A model generated the notes under the pieces. It searched no databases and had not been told where the DNA came from. It was given only the letters and a program-made list of their open reading frames with translations. 64,000 nt of DNA, from positions 277,029-341,028 of the forward strand of contig JACIXB010000021.1 of assembly GCA_014360685.1 (NCBI GenBank). Reading direction: 5' to 3'. Positions 35,985-43,465 of this stretch are shown here, one piece after another. This stretch comes from Actinomycetota bacterium (lineage in GTDB: Bacteria > Actinomycetota > Geothermincolia > Geothermincolales > RBG-13-55-18). Each line of letters opens with the position of its first letter. The first letter of the stretch is position 1. The translations under genes were made by a program, and so were the position numbers.

Positions 35985-36389
35985 GATTATCACCCGTTCC
36001 CGCCTTCCCGTTCAACCCCCGCTCCCTCAGCCGTCGCCCGTGAGCACCTTCCCCACCCGGCATTTTCCTTGTCAAGTCACATCCACGCCCTTCCCGGCCC
36101 TCCCTCCAGCAGCCGGGTCCCGCCCTCAAACGCATGGCCACCGATTCCCGTCTTCCCCGGAAAAAGGAGGTACGTTGCTCACATCCTCGCCCGGAGGGGA
36201 TGCGCGTTTCCCCCGTCGGCCAATAACCTCTCCGGCCGCGGGATGCGTGTTCTCCGCCATTTTCCCCTCCCTGGATGGAGACATCCGCTAACCCCCGAAT
36301 GCATCCGCATTCCTCACCCTCTAAGAAAGGGGTGTCGGGGCGGCGGTAACCGCCCCGACCGGTTGAAGGACGAGATGCGATGAGGCCGC
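35985..36389. other. Intergenic region with a hairpin
   Basis: About 400 bp between two minus-strand genes. Apart from the hairpin at 36334-36359 I see only chance frames and no clear promoter for the KaiC-like gene. Confidence 0.4.
36334..36359 (-). terminator. Hairpin behind the small Cys-rich gene
   Basis: A perfect 10-bp stem GTCGGGGCGG/CCGCCCCGAC with a 6-nt loop, 30 bp after the stop of the 64-residue gene. On the minus strand it is followed by ACCCCTTTCTTAG, a poor U-tract, so it is a probable but not strong terminator. Confidence 0.5.
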
Positions 36390-36584
36390 TCAATGAAGAA
36401 AACAGTGGTGGCAGAAGGAATCGTCGATGTCCTTCCTCATCTTGCTGCAGTAGGCGCGGAAACCCCGCAACTCCAGGGTCTCCGAGTCGCGAAACTCCCG
36501 CCACACGTGCAGGTCGTCGCACCAGTAAAAATCGTCCAACCGCAACCCGGACTTTTCCACCGTGTCCACCACCTCGTTACTCAT
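36390..36584 (-). CDS. Small Cys-rich acidic protein of unknown function
   Basis: ATG at 36584 gives 64 residues: MSNEVVDTVEKSGLRLDDFY, then WCDDLHVWREFRDSETLELR, ending with YCSKMRKDIDDSFCHHCFLH. Four cysteines and three histidines in the C-terminal part suggest a metal site, and the two Trp residues suggest a folded core. I do not recognise it. It has its own strong promoter in an AT-rich island and a hairpin behind, so it is a free-standing gene. No Shine-Dalgarno is visible before the ATG, which is unusual for this genome. Confidence 0.7.
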   Translation of the reverse strand: MSNEVVDTVEKSGLRLDDFYWCDDLHVWREFRDSETLELRGFRAYCSKMRKDIDDSFCHHCFLH

Positions 36585-36622
36585 GTTGAACAAAACTATT
36601 TATATTTAACAATTTTAACATT

Positions 36623-36650
36623 AATATAACATAAGAACATTCCCTGTCAA
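36623..36650 (-). promoter_or_regulatory. Promoter of the small Cys-rich gene, in an AT-rich island
   Basis: A perfect -35 TTGACA (36650 to 36645), 16 bp, then TATATT (36628 to 36623). The surrounding 36590-36650 is strikingly AT-rich for this GC-rich chromosome and contains repeated TTAA/ATAT steps. Predicted leader of about 30 nt. Confidence 0.7.
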
Positions 36651-36779
36651 CCCCCTTTCCCGGTCCACGTCACCCGGAAGCCGAAGCCCCGTCACGCAAG
36701 CCGATAGCCGTACCTCTCGAGGCCGTACCTCCAGGCCCTGCCTCCCCGCGAAACTTGAGCACCGCCGCTCTCCGCTTCC

Positions 36780-36808
36780 TTGTGCGCCCTCTCCACCTGC
36801 CATATAAT
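36780..36808 (+). promoter_or_regulatory. Promoter candidate of the acyl-CoA synthetase-like gene
   Basis: A perfect TATAAT at 36803-36808 with TTGTGC 17 bp upstream. The -35 matches only three of six positions. It lies about 30 bp before a strong ribosome binding site and ATG. Confidence 0.55.
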
Positions 36809-36836
36809 CGGTCAGAGCCCTTGAAAGGAGGTTTTC

Positions 36837-38327
36837 ATGGCCCGAGACCTGGACAAGATCTTCAAGCCCCGAACCATCGCCATGGTCGGCGCCTCCAACG
36901 TGCCCTCCAAGTGGGGTTCCTTCCTGTTGGTGAACCTCATGGCGGGGGGATTTCCCCGGGAGAGGATATTTCCGGTTAACCCGCGGGAAAAAAGCATCCA
37001 CGGTATTCCCGCCTATCCATCGGTCGCCGAACTTCCCGAGACGCCGGACCTGGCCATCATCACCACACCTGCTCACACGGTGCCCGGGCTGCTCCAGGAA
37101 TGTGCGCGGAGAGGCATAACCCACGTGGTGGTCATTTCCTCCAACTTCTCGGAGGTGGGGGAGGAAGGTGCCCGCCTGGAGCGGGAGCTCGTCAGGGTAG
37201 CCACCGACCTGGGACTCACCGTCGTGGGGCCCAACACCATGGGAGTGGTCAACGCGGCCCATAACCTGTACGCCGTGGGCGCCCCGGTTCAGCTCAGGCC
37301 GGGGAAGATATCCTTCGTTTCCCAGAGCGGGAACGTGGGCGCCAACCTCCTGGGGTGGACCATGAACCAGGGAATAGGCTTCGGAAAGTTCGTGGGGAGC
37401 GGCAACGAGGCCCTGCTCCAAGCCTCGGATTACATGGATTACTTCGGCGAGGACCCCGAGACCTCGCTCATCCTGGCCTACCTGGAGGGCGTGGACGACG
37501 GACGGAAACTCATGGAGGTAATCTCCCGCACCAGCCTGGGCAAACCGGTGATCGTCATCAAGTCCGGGCGCACCGAGGAGGGGAGTCGCGCGGCCATGTC
37601 ACATACCGGCTCGCTGGCCGGCTCCGACGAGGTATACGACGCGGCCTTCCGCCAGTGCGGCGCCGTCAGGGCGGATACCTCCCAGGAGATGCTGGACCTG
37701 GCAAAATCCTTCGAGAGGCTCCCCCTCCCCGCCGGCGACCGCCTGGGGATCATAACCTTGGGGGGAGGTTGGGGTGTTCTGGCCACCGATGCCACCTCCA
37801 TGGCCGGGCTTCGCCTCGCGGAGCTGGACCGGGATGTGACGGAGGTTTGCGATCGCCTCCTGCCGCCCTTCTGGAGCCACGGCAACCCGGTGGACCTGGT
37901 GGGCAACATCTACATGGAAACCCACCTGGCCATCCTGGAGGCCATGGCCGCCTCTCCGCAGGTGGATGCCATGGTGGTGCTGGGCTCCCTGGGAACTGGG
38001 ACCATCATCGGCCTTAACGTCCTGGTCTCGCAGAACCTGATCATGGAGATGAGCGATGACGCCCTGAAGAGTTTCTTCACCGAGCTGAAGGAGCGCAACT
38101 TGAACCTCCTGGGCAGGGCCAAGGAACTCATGCGCACCTACGGCAAACCCATCGTCTTCGTGGAGATGCAGTTCATCGGGGAGGAAAACCTGCGGGACCT
38201 GGAGGCCGGGGAAACGGTCATCTTCACCGCCCCGGAGAAGGCGGCGGGCATTTTGGCCAAGATGCTCCGCTACCGGCGCTTCCTGCAGCGCATGGGGGTC
38301 GACCGCGCCTGGGCGAACCCGGGATAA
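36837..38327 (+). CDS. ADP-forming acyl-CoA synthetase, alpha-subunit-like (CoA-binding)
   Basis: 496 residues. An N-terminal CoA-binding Rossmann domain (KPRTIAMVGASN, 10-21) is followed by the succinyl-CoA-ligase-like flavodoxin folds. The phosphohistidine motif MSHTGSLAGSDE contains His256. This is the alpha half of NDP-forming acetyl/acyl-CoA synthetases, which make ATP from acyl-CoA. The ATP-grasp beta domain is absent from this protein and no beta gene is adjacent, so the partner must be elsewhere or the protein has another role. Start supported by AGGAGG, 5 nt before ATG. A degenerate copy of part of the gene lies at 38374-38442. Confidence 0.88.
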   Translation: MARDLDKIFKPRTIAMVGASNVPSKWGSFLLVNLMAGGFPRERIFPVNPREKSIHGIPAYPSVAELPETPDLAIITTPAHTVPGLLQECARRGITHVVVISSNFSEVGEEGARLERELVRVATDLGLTVVGPNTMGVVNAAHNLYAVGAPVQLRPGKISFVSQSGNVGANLLGWTMNQGIGFGKFVGSGNEALLQASDYMDYFGEDPETSLILAYLEGVDDGRKLMEVISRTSLGKPVIVIKSGRTEEGSRAAMSHTGSLAGSDEVYDAAFRQCGAVRADTSQEMLDLAKSFERLPLPAGDRLGIITLGGGWGVLATDATSMAGLRLAELDRDVTEVCDRLLPPFWSHGNPVDLVGNIYMETHLAILEAMAASPQVDAMVVLGSLGTGTIIGLNVLVSQNLIMEMSDDALKSFFTELKERNLNLLGRAKELMRTYGKPIVFVEMQFIGEENLRDLEAGETVIFTAPEKAAGILAKMLRYRRFLQRMGVDRAWANPG

Positions 38328-38373
38328 GATCCCCGTCTCGGGCTCTTATCCAACGTTTCCAACACCCGTACTC

Positions 38374-38442
38374 CAACCGGCTCCGACGAGGAACGCTACG
38401 CCACCCTCCGCCGACGCGGCGCCGCCCAGGGCGGATACGCCC
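38374..38442 (+). repeat. Degenerate partial copy of the upstream acyl-CoA synthetase gene
   Basis: About 70 bp resemble 37618-37688 inside the preceding gene. Both have GGCTCCGACGAGG, CTCCGCC or TTCCGCC, GCGGCGCCG and CAGGGCGGATAC in the same order and nearly the same spacing, with roughly three quarters of positions identical by eye. It looks like the trace of a decayed tandem duplicate or local copy. The rest of 38328-38570 shows no gene. Confidence 0.5.
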
Positions 38443-38570
38443 CTGAAATCCCCGTTGCCATGGGCCGCCCCACCGCGGACAGGCTAAGTAGTTGCCGACG
38501 GGCTCCACACCCGCTCCGAGGACCCAGGGCAAGGGCGATAGGCGGTGTGCATGGGGCGGATTTAACCAGT

Positions 38571-38593
38571 AAAAAAGCCCCCGAAGGGGCTTT
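38571..38593 (-). terminator. Terminator behind the rubredoxin-like gene
   Basis: AAAGCCCC/GGGGCTTT around a short loop (CGAA on the plus strand) with TTTTTT on the minus-strand side, 26 bp after the gene stop. The arrangement could also work for the plus-strand acyl-CoA synthetase gene, with TTT on that side. Confidence 0.85.
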
Positions 38594-38618
38594 ATGATCT
38601 TGAAGCCGAAGCCGTCCT

Positions 38619-38807
38619 TCAGATGCTCTCCACGAACCGCGGCTTCAGCCGGACCGGGTTCCATACGGTATAGATACCCTCGTCCGGGCAATTGGGGAGG
38701 GGCTGGTTCTCGTCCTTGTGCTCGTACTCGTACCCGCACTTATCGCAGTAATACTTTCCGGCCGGAGCCTTCTCTCCCGTCGTCAGGACCTCGTCATGCT
38801 CCGTCAT
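38619..38807 (-). CDS. Small rubredoxin-like / zinc-ribbon protein
   Basis: 62 residues from the ATG at 38807, which has a fine GGAGGTGA site. KYYCDKCGYEYEHKDENQ supplies a CxxC knuckle of rubredoxin type. The second half reads LPNCPDEGIYTVWNPV, where only one Cys is kept instead of CxxC, so metal binding would need another ligand. WNPVRLKPRFV is a conserved-looking tail. Could be an electron-transfer or structural zinc protein. Monocistronic with its own terminator. Confidence 0.75.
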   Translation of the reverse strand: MTEHDEVLTTGEKAPAGKYYCDKCGYEYEHKDENQPLPNCPDEGIYTVWNPVRLKPRFVESI

Positions 38808-39093
38808 CTGGTTCACCTCCGTACCTCAACCTTGCGGGAAAGGCCCGGTGCCGTCCCGGTCGGACCCCCTCCATTTTGTTCTCTTCGCCCCTCGGAGTCA
38901 ACCCCGTGTCCCGGTCCACTGCATGGTGAACACTCCATGCTTATCCCTGTATACCGATGCCTTGCCGGGAGCGCTCGGCCTGTGGTCAAGCATGACGGGG
39001 GCGACATCCGGAAAATGGTTCCTTCACGCTGATCACTTGCAAACAAGCGATGGTTTCCCGGGCAAAGCCGGCAAAGTGGGCGGCCAGGTCCGA

Positions 39094-39468
39094 TTATCCC
39101 CTTTCACTCATGACACGGTTCACCGTCTCCAACAGCTCGCCTATAGTGAAAGGCTTGACCAGGCAGGCCTCCACCTTTATCTCTCCCTCCCTTTCTATCT
39201 CCTCCACCGCCCTCTTCATGGCGGAGATTATTATCACCGGCACCTTGGACGTTCCCTCGCGGCTCTTTATCTCCCTGTAGACCTCCAGACCGTCCACGTG
39301 GGGCATCATCAAGTCCAGGAGTATGAGTTCCGGCTTCAGCTCCTCCAGCCTGTCTATTATCTCCCTGCTCTCGGTGAATCCGGTGACCTGGTACCCGTGC
39401 TTCCGGAGGATGATGGACACCAGGTCTATCATGTCCGGGTCGTCCTCGATGTAGGCCACCGTCTTCAT
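39094..39468 (-). CDS. Stand-alone response regulator (receiver domain only)
   Basis: 124 residues from ATG 39468. The acidic pair is D9-D10, the phospho-acceptor D52 (LILLDLMMP), the switch Ser82 and the conserved K105 (LVKPF). There is no output domain, so it would act by protein contact (CheY/Spo0F type). No histidine kinase is encoded nearby. An upstream extension of the frame has Arg-rich shadow composition and is rejected. Confidence 0.92.
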   Translation of the reverse strand: MKTVAYIEDDPDMIDLVSIILRKHGYQVTGFTESREIIDRLEELKPELILLDLMMPHVDGLEVYREIKSREGTSKVPVIIISAMKRAVEEIEREGEIKVEACLVKPFTIGELLETVNRVMSERG

Positions 39469-39589
39469 CTTCGTGTGCCCCTCTTTCGCCTCCCACGGCC
39501 TCACTTTAAGTATCGTTCCCCCGCGCTCCGGCCTTGAGTTCACACGGAAAAAACTTACAGAAGCCCCTTTCGGGCATTCCCCACGTCCC

Positions 39590-40459
39590 CTAAAGCCCTC
39601 GCATGAACTCAGGCCTCAGCATCTCCGGCCGCCGGAAGGCCCGGTCTATGACTTGCAGGAGTTTGTCCCTGTCCCTGGAAAGAATTCCCTTTAAAGGAAG
39701 ATAATTGGAAGCGTGGTTGGTGCGGAATACGCATCCCTCGAGGCGGCAGGTGGAGATGAATTCGCGCAGCTCCTCGAGGAGGCCCTTCTGGTCCGGCATC
39801 TCGAACTCCCCCTTTTCCCATTCCCCGTACAGGGGAGTTCCCGGAACCAGCATGAGGGTGAGTGCGCTGAGGTAGTCAGGGTTCATCCTGGACACCGCCT
39901 CCGCGCTCAGGCGTGCGTGGCGGAGGGAACCCTCTCTTCCGGCCAACCCGAGGAGCACGATAACCGAGGCCTTCAAGCCGCACTCCCTGGCTTTGAGGAC
40001 CGCTTCCACCATCTCCTCGCTGGTATCCTGCTTGCGCACCCTACGCAGCACGAGGTCGTCCCCGCTCTCCAGGCCAAGGTAGACGATGCCCAGCCCTAAT
40101 TCCGCCAACCCGCGAAGTTCTTCCCGGGACTTGCGGTTTATATCCCTACCGTTGGCGTATATGCCCACCCTTTCCAGCCCGGGAAAGGCCTCTCGAAGCA
40201 TTCGGAGCACGTGCTCCAGCCTTTCCGTGGGCATGCACAGCGCGTTGCCGTCCGCCAGGAACACGCGCCGGGCGTGGGGAATGATGCGCGATGCGGCGGA
40301 GATATCTTCCTCGATCTCCTCCAGGGGACGTAGGCGGAAGCTCGTCCCCTTGTAAGTGGGGCAAAAGGTGCAGGCGTTATGGGAACACCCGTAGGTTACC
40401 TGCAGGATGTAGCTCTCGGCCTCGCTGGGAGGCCGGATCACCAGTCCTCGGTATCGCAT
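39590..40459 (-). CDS. Radical SAM protein of the CSHNxCxFC type
   Basis: 289 residues. The cluster motif is Cys25-SHNA-Cys30-TF-Cys33 in QVTYGCSHNACTFC, a CX4CX2C variant seen in a distinct group of radical SAM proteins related to oxygen-independent coproporphyrinogen oxidase. Downstream are RRVFLADGNALC, VGIYANG, GIVYLGLESGDD and a glycine-rich SAM site. Function of the group is not established. It lies 120 bp upstream of the response regulator on the same strand. Confidence 0.85.
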   Translation of the reverse strand: MRYRGLVIRPPSEAESYILQVTYGCSHNACTFCPTYKGTSFRLRPLEEIEEDISAASRIIPHARRVFLADGNALCMPTERLEHVLRMLREAFPGLERVGIYANGRDINRKSREELRGLAELGLGIVYLGLESGDDLVLRRVRKQDTSEEMVEAVLKARECGLKASVIVLLGLAGREGSLRHARLSAEAVSRMNPDYLSALTLMLVPGTPLYGEWEKGEFEMPDQKGLLEELREFISTCRLEGCVFRTNHASNYLPLKGILSRDRDKLLQVIDRAFRRPEMLRPEFMRGL

Positions 40460-40515
40460 CTCTCTCCCTCAACTACTGCGGTTTTCGAGCCGCATCAACC
40501 AAAAGTATAGCACCC

Positions 40516-41256
40516 TCAGGGCGCTTCGCCTTCACCCGGGACGCTCCCTCCCGGCAAGAGGCCGTTCTTTCCCAGCACTTCGGCTATGGTGGGCGGGCGG
40601 CCGCGGAACTCCGCCCAGTCGGGATCCTTGAAGAGCAAGCGCTCGAATTCCTGGTGCAGATCCTCGCTGACCCCGGGTCCTATATAGGCGGTGAAGAAGT
40701 TGGCCGCATCCAGGTTGACGTTTGGTTCGTCGGTATCGTAGTAGAGGAACCCGGCCTTCTCCAGGTAACGCAGGAGCATGCGACGGTATTCTTCCTTGCT
40801 CAACCCCGTGGATTCGAGGTCCCAATGCCAGGAATATCCCGTACAGATAACGATCTTGTCGGCAAAGAAATCGTCCTTCACCGCGCACTCCAGCATCTTG
40901 TCCGCTATGCCCATGGAACGCCAATTTCGACTGACCTCTATGGCCATGGCCTCGAGAAGCCCCTTCCCGGAGAGCCTTCCCCACCTCTCGGCTGAACTGG
41001 GAGGGGCGATGGCCACGAAGCCCACTATCACCCCCTCGTCGGTGTAGGCCACGATGATGTCGCTTTCCGGGTTGGAAGCCAGCCTCTCCAGGGCTTTCTT
41101 CTCGCGGGAAGGGGGATAATGGGGAGCGGCGAATATGCCCATTCCCTCGTCGAGCCGCAGAGCGGCGATGAACTCGGGGTGGGCGTGGGTCCTTATGCGG
41201 ACCCGCCCGCGAGGCGTATCCAGGTATTCTTCCTTCCGCTCCCCCGTCGAACTCAT
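40516..41256 (-). CDS. acuA: AcuA-like GNAT acetyltransferase
   Basis: 246 residues. The GNAT acetyl-CoA loop lies in LLEAMAIEVSRNWRSMGIAD. The region after it (YSWHWDLESTGLSKEEYRR, then LYYDTDEPNVN and ANFFTAYIGPGVS) closely resembles B. subtilis AcuA, which acetylates and inactivates acetyl-CoA synthetase. An AcuB-like CBS protein lies 1.4 kb away. ATG at 41256 with a G-rich site is preferred over an ATG 39 bp upstream. A likely role is post-translational control of acyl-CoA synthetases. Confidence 0.82.
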   Translation of the reverse strand: MSSTGERKEEYLDTPRGRVRIRTHAHPEFIAALRLDEGMGIFAAPHYPPSREKKALERLASNPESDIIVAYTDEGVIVGFVAIAPPSSAERWGRLSGKGLLEAMAIEVSRNWRSMGIADKMLECAVKDDFFADKIVICTGYSWHWDLESTGLSKEEYRRMLLRYLEKAGFLYYDTDEPNVNLDAANFFTAYIGPGVSEDLHQEFERLLFKDPDWAEFRGRPPTIAEVLGKNGLLPGGSVPGEGEAP

Positions 41257-41553
41257 CCCCCACCCCTTCCCTTCCCACGGCGGTTCAACCGCCATCCCGG
41301 GAACATGCGAACTTCAACCCTCCACCGCGTGCAGGTCCCTGGATGTAAGATTTTTTTAGTTCCACCGCTTCCCGGGCCTCTTCGCCCCCCGGGAGCGAAC
41401 GGCGCTCGAAGTCTTCTCCTCCCGCGTTAATCCCCAGGGATTATCCTCCTCCCGGGGGATGATTTTGTCTCCCTTACCATCACCGCCCGCCCCGGGTACA
41501 CTATAATATTACCCGCCCGAAGAGGTTTTTTAGTCGCGTCGCGGAACGGAGTC
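41257..41553. other. Divergent intergenic region acuA-like / unknown gene
   Basis: About 300 bp. A perfect TATAAT at 41502-41507 (plus strand) precedes the 281-residue gene by about 45 bp; no -35 at proper spacing is evident (TTACCA is 22 bp away). No gene. Confidence 0.4.
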
Positions 41554-42399
41554 ATGCCCCTGAACAGCGCACAGAAAACGGGAGATAGCCTGCTATCCCT
41601 GGTGGGAAACGCACCCCATCACAGCATCCACGCCCTCAACCAGCTGGATCCCGAAGTCAAGGAAAGGGTATATTCCCTGCTCATACCGGAGCGCGTCTTC
41701 GACCTCTTTCACATCGACCGGTTCAACTTCACCAACGCTGCGGGCGAGAGGGTGGTAAAGTTCATCGCCCCACGCCAGGCTGGTTTCGCCATCATCGAGG
41801 TACGGGAGCACCCGGAAGACCGTGACTGCATCTTCTTCCTGGAGATCGCGGATACCGCTTTCTTCAAGGTGGAGGTCACCTTCCTGATCGTAAACGATCC
41901 GCGATCGCCACGATTCAACACGGACATCGACGATTCGGGCCGCCGCACCAAGTTCGGGACCACGCGCCGCAACATCCCCGAGGAAGTCCGCGCCATGCAG
42001 GCCGGGCTGGCTCCCGGCCAGGTCAGGCGAGGATTGCGGTTGCTCGGCGAGTTCCTCCCCCTGGCATTGAGTTTCGTCTCCGCCATGGGGCATGACATGC
42101 TGCTCGCCGAACCCCTGGCCTATCACGATGCCATCATCTTCGAGCACCATGGTTTCAACTACGTGCGGGGTAGGAAAAAGATGGAGGATATCGACCGGGA
42201 ATTCCGCCCCGGCGGTGAGCTTTACCGCATGCTGGATGGAAGCACGCCCTTCCGCATGCCCGGTGCGGAGAAGACGGTCCGCGGCCGGAGCTGGGCCATC
42301 CACGACGGCATACTGGGTGAACCGTGGAAAGATGTGGAGATGTACCGCAACGTGGACCGGCCGGCGAACATATGCACCTTCCCGGGCTGGGTCTATTGA
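41554..42399 (+). CDS. Conserved-looking protein of unknown function, 281 residues
   Basis: ATG at 41554 follows CGGAG. The protein starts MPLNSAQKTGDSLLSLVGNA and is soluble-looking, mixed alpha/beta. It has several histidine-rich spots (APHHSIHALNQ, IIFEHHGFNYV, MGHDMLL) and an Arg-rich centre. No signal peptide or membrane segment. I do not recognise a family. It sits between the AcuA-like and AcuB-like genes, which may be coincidental or may place it in acetate/acyl-CoA control. Confidence 0.75.
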   Translation: MPLNSAQKTGDSLLSLVGNAPHHSIHALNQLDPEVKERVYSLLIPERVFDLFHIDRFNFTNAAGERVVKFIAPRQAGFAIIEVREHPEDRDCIFFLEIADTAFFKVEVTFLIVNDPRSPRFNTDIDDSGRRTKFGTTRRNIPEEVRAMQAGLAPGQVRRGLRLLGEFLPLALSFVSAMGHDMLLAEPLAYHDAIIFEHHGFNYVRGRKKMEDIDREFRPGGELYRMLDGSTPFRMPGAEKTVRGRSWAIHDGILGEPWKDVEMYRNVDRPANICTFPGWVY

Positions 42400-42564
42400 G
42401 CGGATCAAGTAACGCACCCCGCCGCCTCCCGGAAGCGACCTCGTTTATCCTTCCAACCCTTTCCAGGCATAAGAGCACCGTGGGGAAAGGGAGCTCGGCA
42501 ACAAGCGGCTCGCCTTACGGCCCCATTCGGGCTATTCCAGTAATTGGCAAATCTTTATCGAGGT

Positions 42565-42599
42565 TCAAGGGTTGTGCATGCGGGAGCAACAACCCTTGA
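42565..42599. repeat. Perfect 11-bp inverted repeat upstream of the acuB-like gene
   Basis: TCAAGGGTTGT (42565-42575) and ACAACCCTTGA (42589-42599) separated by 13 bp. There is no U-tract after it, so an intrinsic terminator is unlikely. About 45 bp downstream is TATAAT (42644-42649), then the acuB-like gene. It may be an operator. Confidence 0.6.
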
Positions 42600-42698
42600 C
42601 CCCAAGGGCGTTCACTCCATCCCCTGGAGGTGGGGCCATGAGTTATAATGTAAGCGAGCGGGAAGCTCTTCGCCTCAACCCTGACCAAGGAGGTTCTC

Positions 42699-43121
42699 AT
42701 GCTGGTAAGGGAACGCATGAGCATCAATCCCGTGACCCTCTCCCCCGAGGATACCCTGCGCGAAGCGCGCCGGTTGATAAAGGAACACGGGTTGCGCCGC
42801 TTCCCGGTGGTGGAAGACGGGAAGCTGGTGGGCATAGTCACCGACCGCGACGTGCGCCAGGCGGACATGAGCTCGGCCGTGGTGCAGGAAAGGCGCTACG
42901 TTGAATATATCCTGGACCGTATACAGGTCCGGGGGATCATGACCCCGGATCCCATAACCGTGACCCCGGACACCTCCATCGTGGAGGCGGCCCGCCTCAT
43001 ACTGGAGAACAAGATAGGGGGCCTGCCGGTGGTGGAGGGAGGCAGGTTGGTGGGCATCATCACCGAGACCGACCTCATAAGAACCCTGGTGGAGATGCTC
43101 GAGGGAGGGCGGCCTTCCTGA
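42699..43121 (+). CDS. acuB: Tandem CBS-domain protein, AcuB-like
   Basis: 140 residues with two CBS domains: MSINPVTLSPEDTLREARRL to GIVTDRDVRQAD (about 7-55) and MTPDPITVTPDTSIVEAARL to GIITETDLIRTL (about 76-132). The sequence and length agree with the CBS part of AcuB; the C-terminal ACT-like part of some AcuB proteins is missing. CBS pairs bind adenosine nucleotides and usually sense energy charge. Start has AGGAGG 5 nt before the ATG. Confidence 0.82.
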   Translation: MLVRERMSINPVTLSPEDTLREARRLIKEHGLRRFPVVEDGKLVGIVTDRDVRQADMSSAVVQERRYVEYILDRIQVRGIMTPDPITVTPDTSIVEAARLILENKIGGLPVVEGGRLVGIITETDLIRTLVEMLEGGRPS

Positions 43122-43465
43122 ACCTGCCGCCCCTGTCGGCCGCGCGATATCCTGCGGACGACCGGCGTTCTCCATGACGGATCCGGTTTCACTCCCCGCC
43201 CAAAGGCTTGCCCCTCCACACCCGCGCTCCACGACCTGTAAACTCGCCGGGCGCGACTCCCCGCCGGCCGATGGGGCGCCGCGCCAAGGAGTGACCGGGG
43301 CGTCCCGGGTCGCAGCGGCTCGGGTTTCGTTCCCTGCGTCACGGAGAAACGCGGCACGCGGATGAAGGGTGCCGCTTGCCCCCGGACTGCGGCGGAGGCC
43401 GCGCGTTGACACCGCCGTTCCCCGGTGGTAACTTGCTTTTCAAACCCCTGCGCGAGGTGATTGCG
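43122..43465. other. Intergenic region before DAHP synthase
   Basis: About 345 bp, GC-rich, with no supported gene, promoter or riboswitch. The DAHP synthase frame stays open upstream to 43376 but that part (Gly/Pro-rich) is not family-like. Confidence 0.4.

Noticed and set aside
42565..42599. Intrinsic terminator for the 281-residue gene
   Set aside because: No T-run follows on either strand and it lies 170 bp after the stop; more likely an operator-type dyad.
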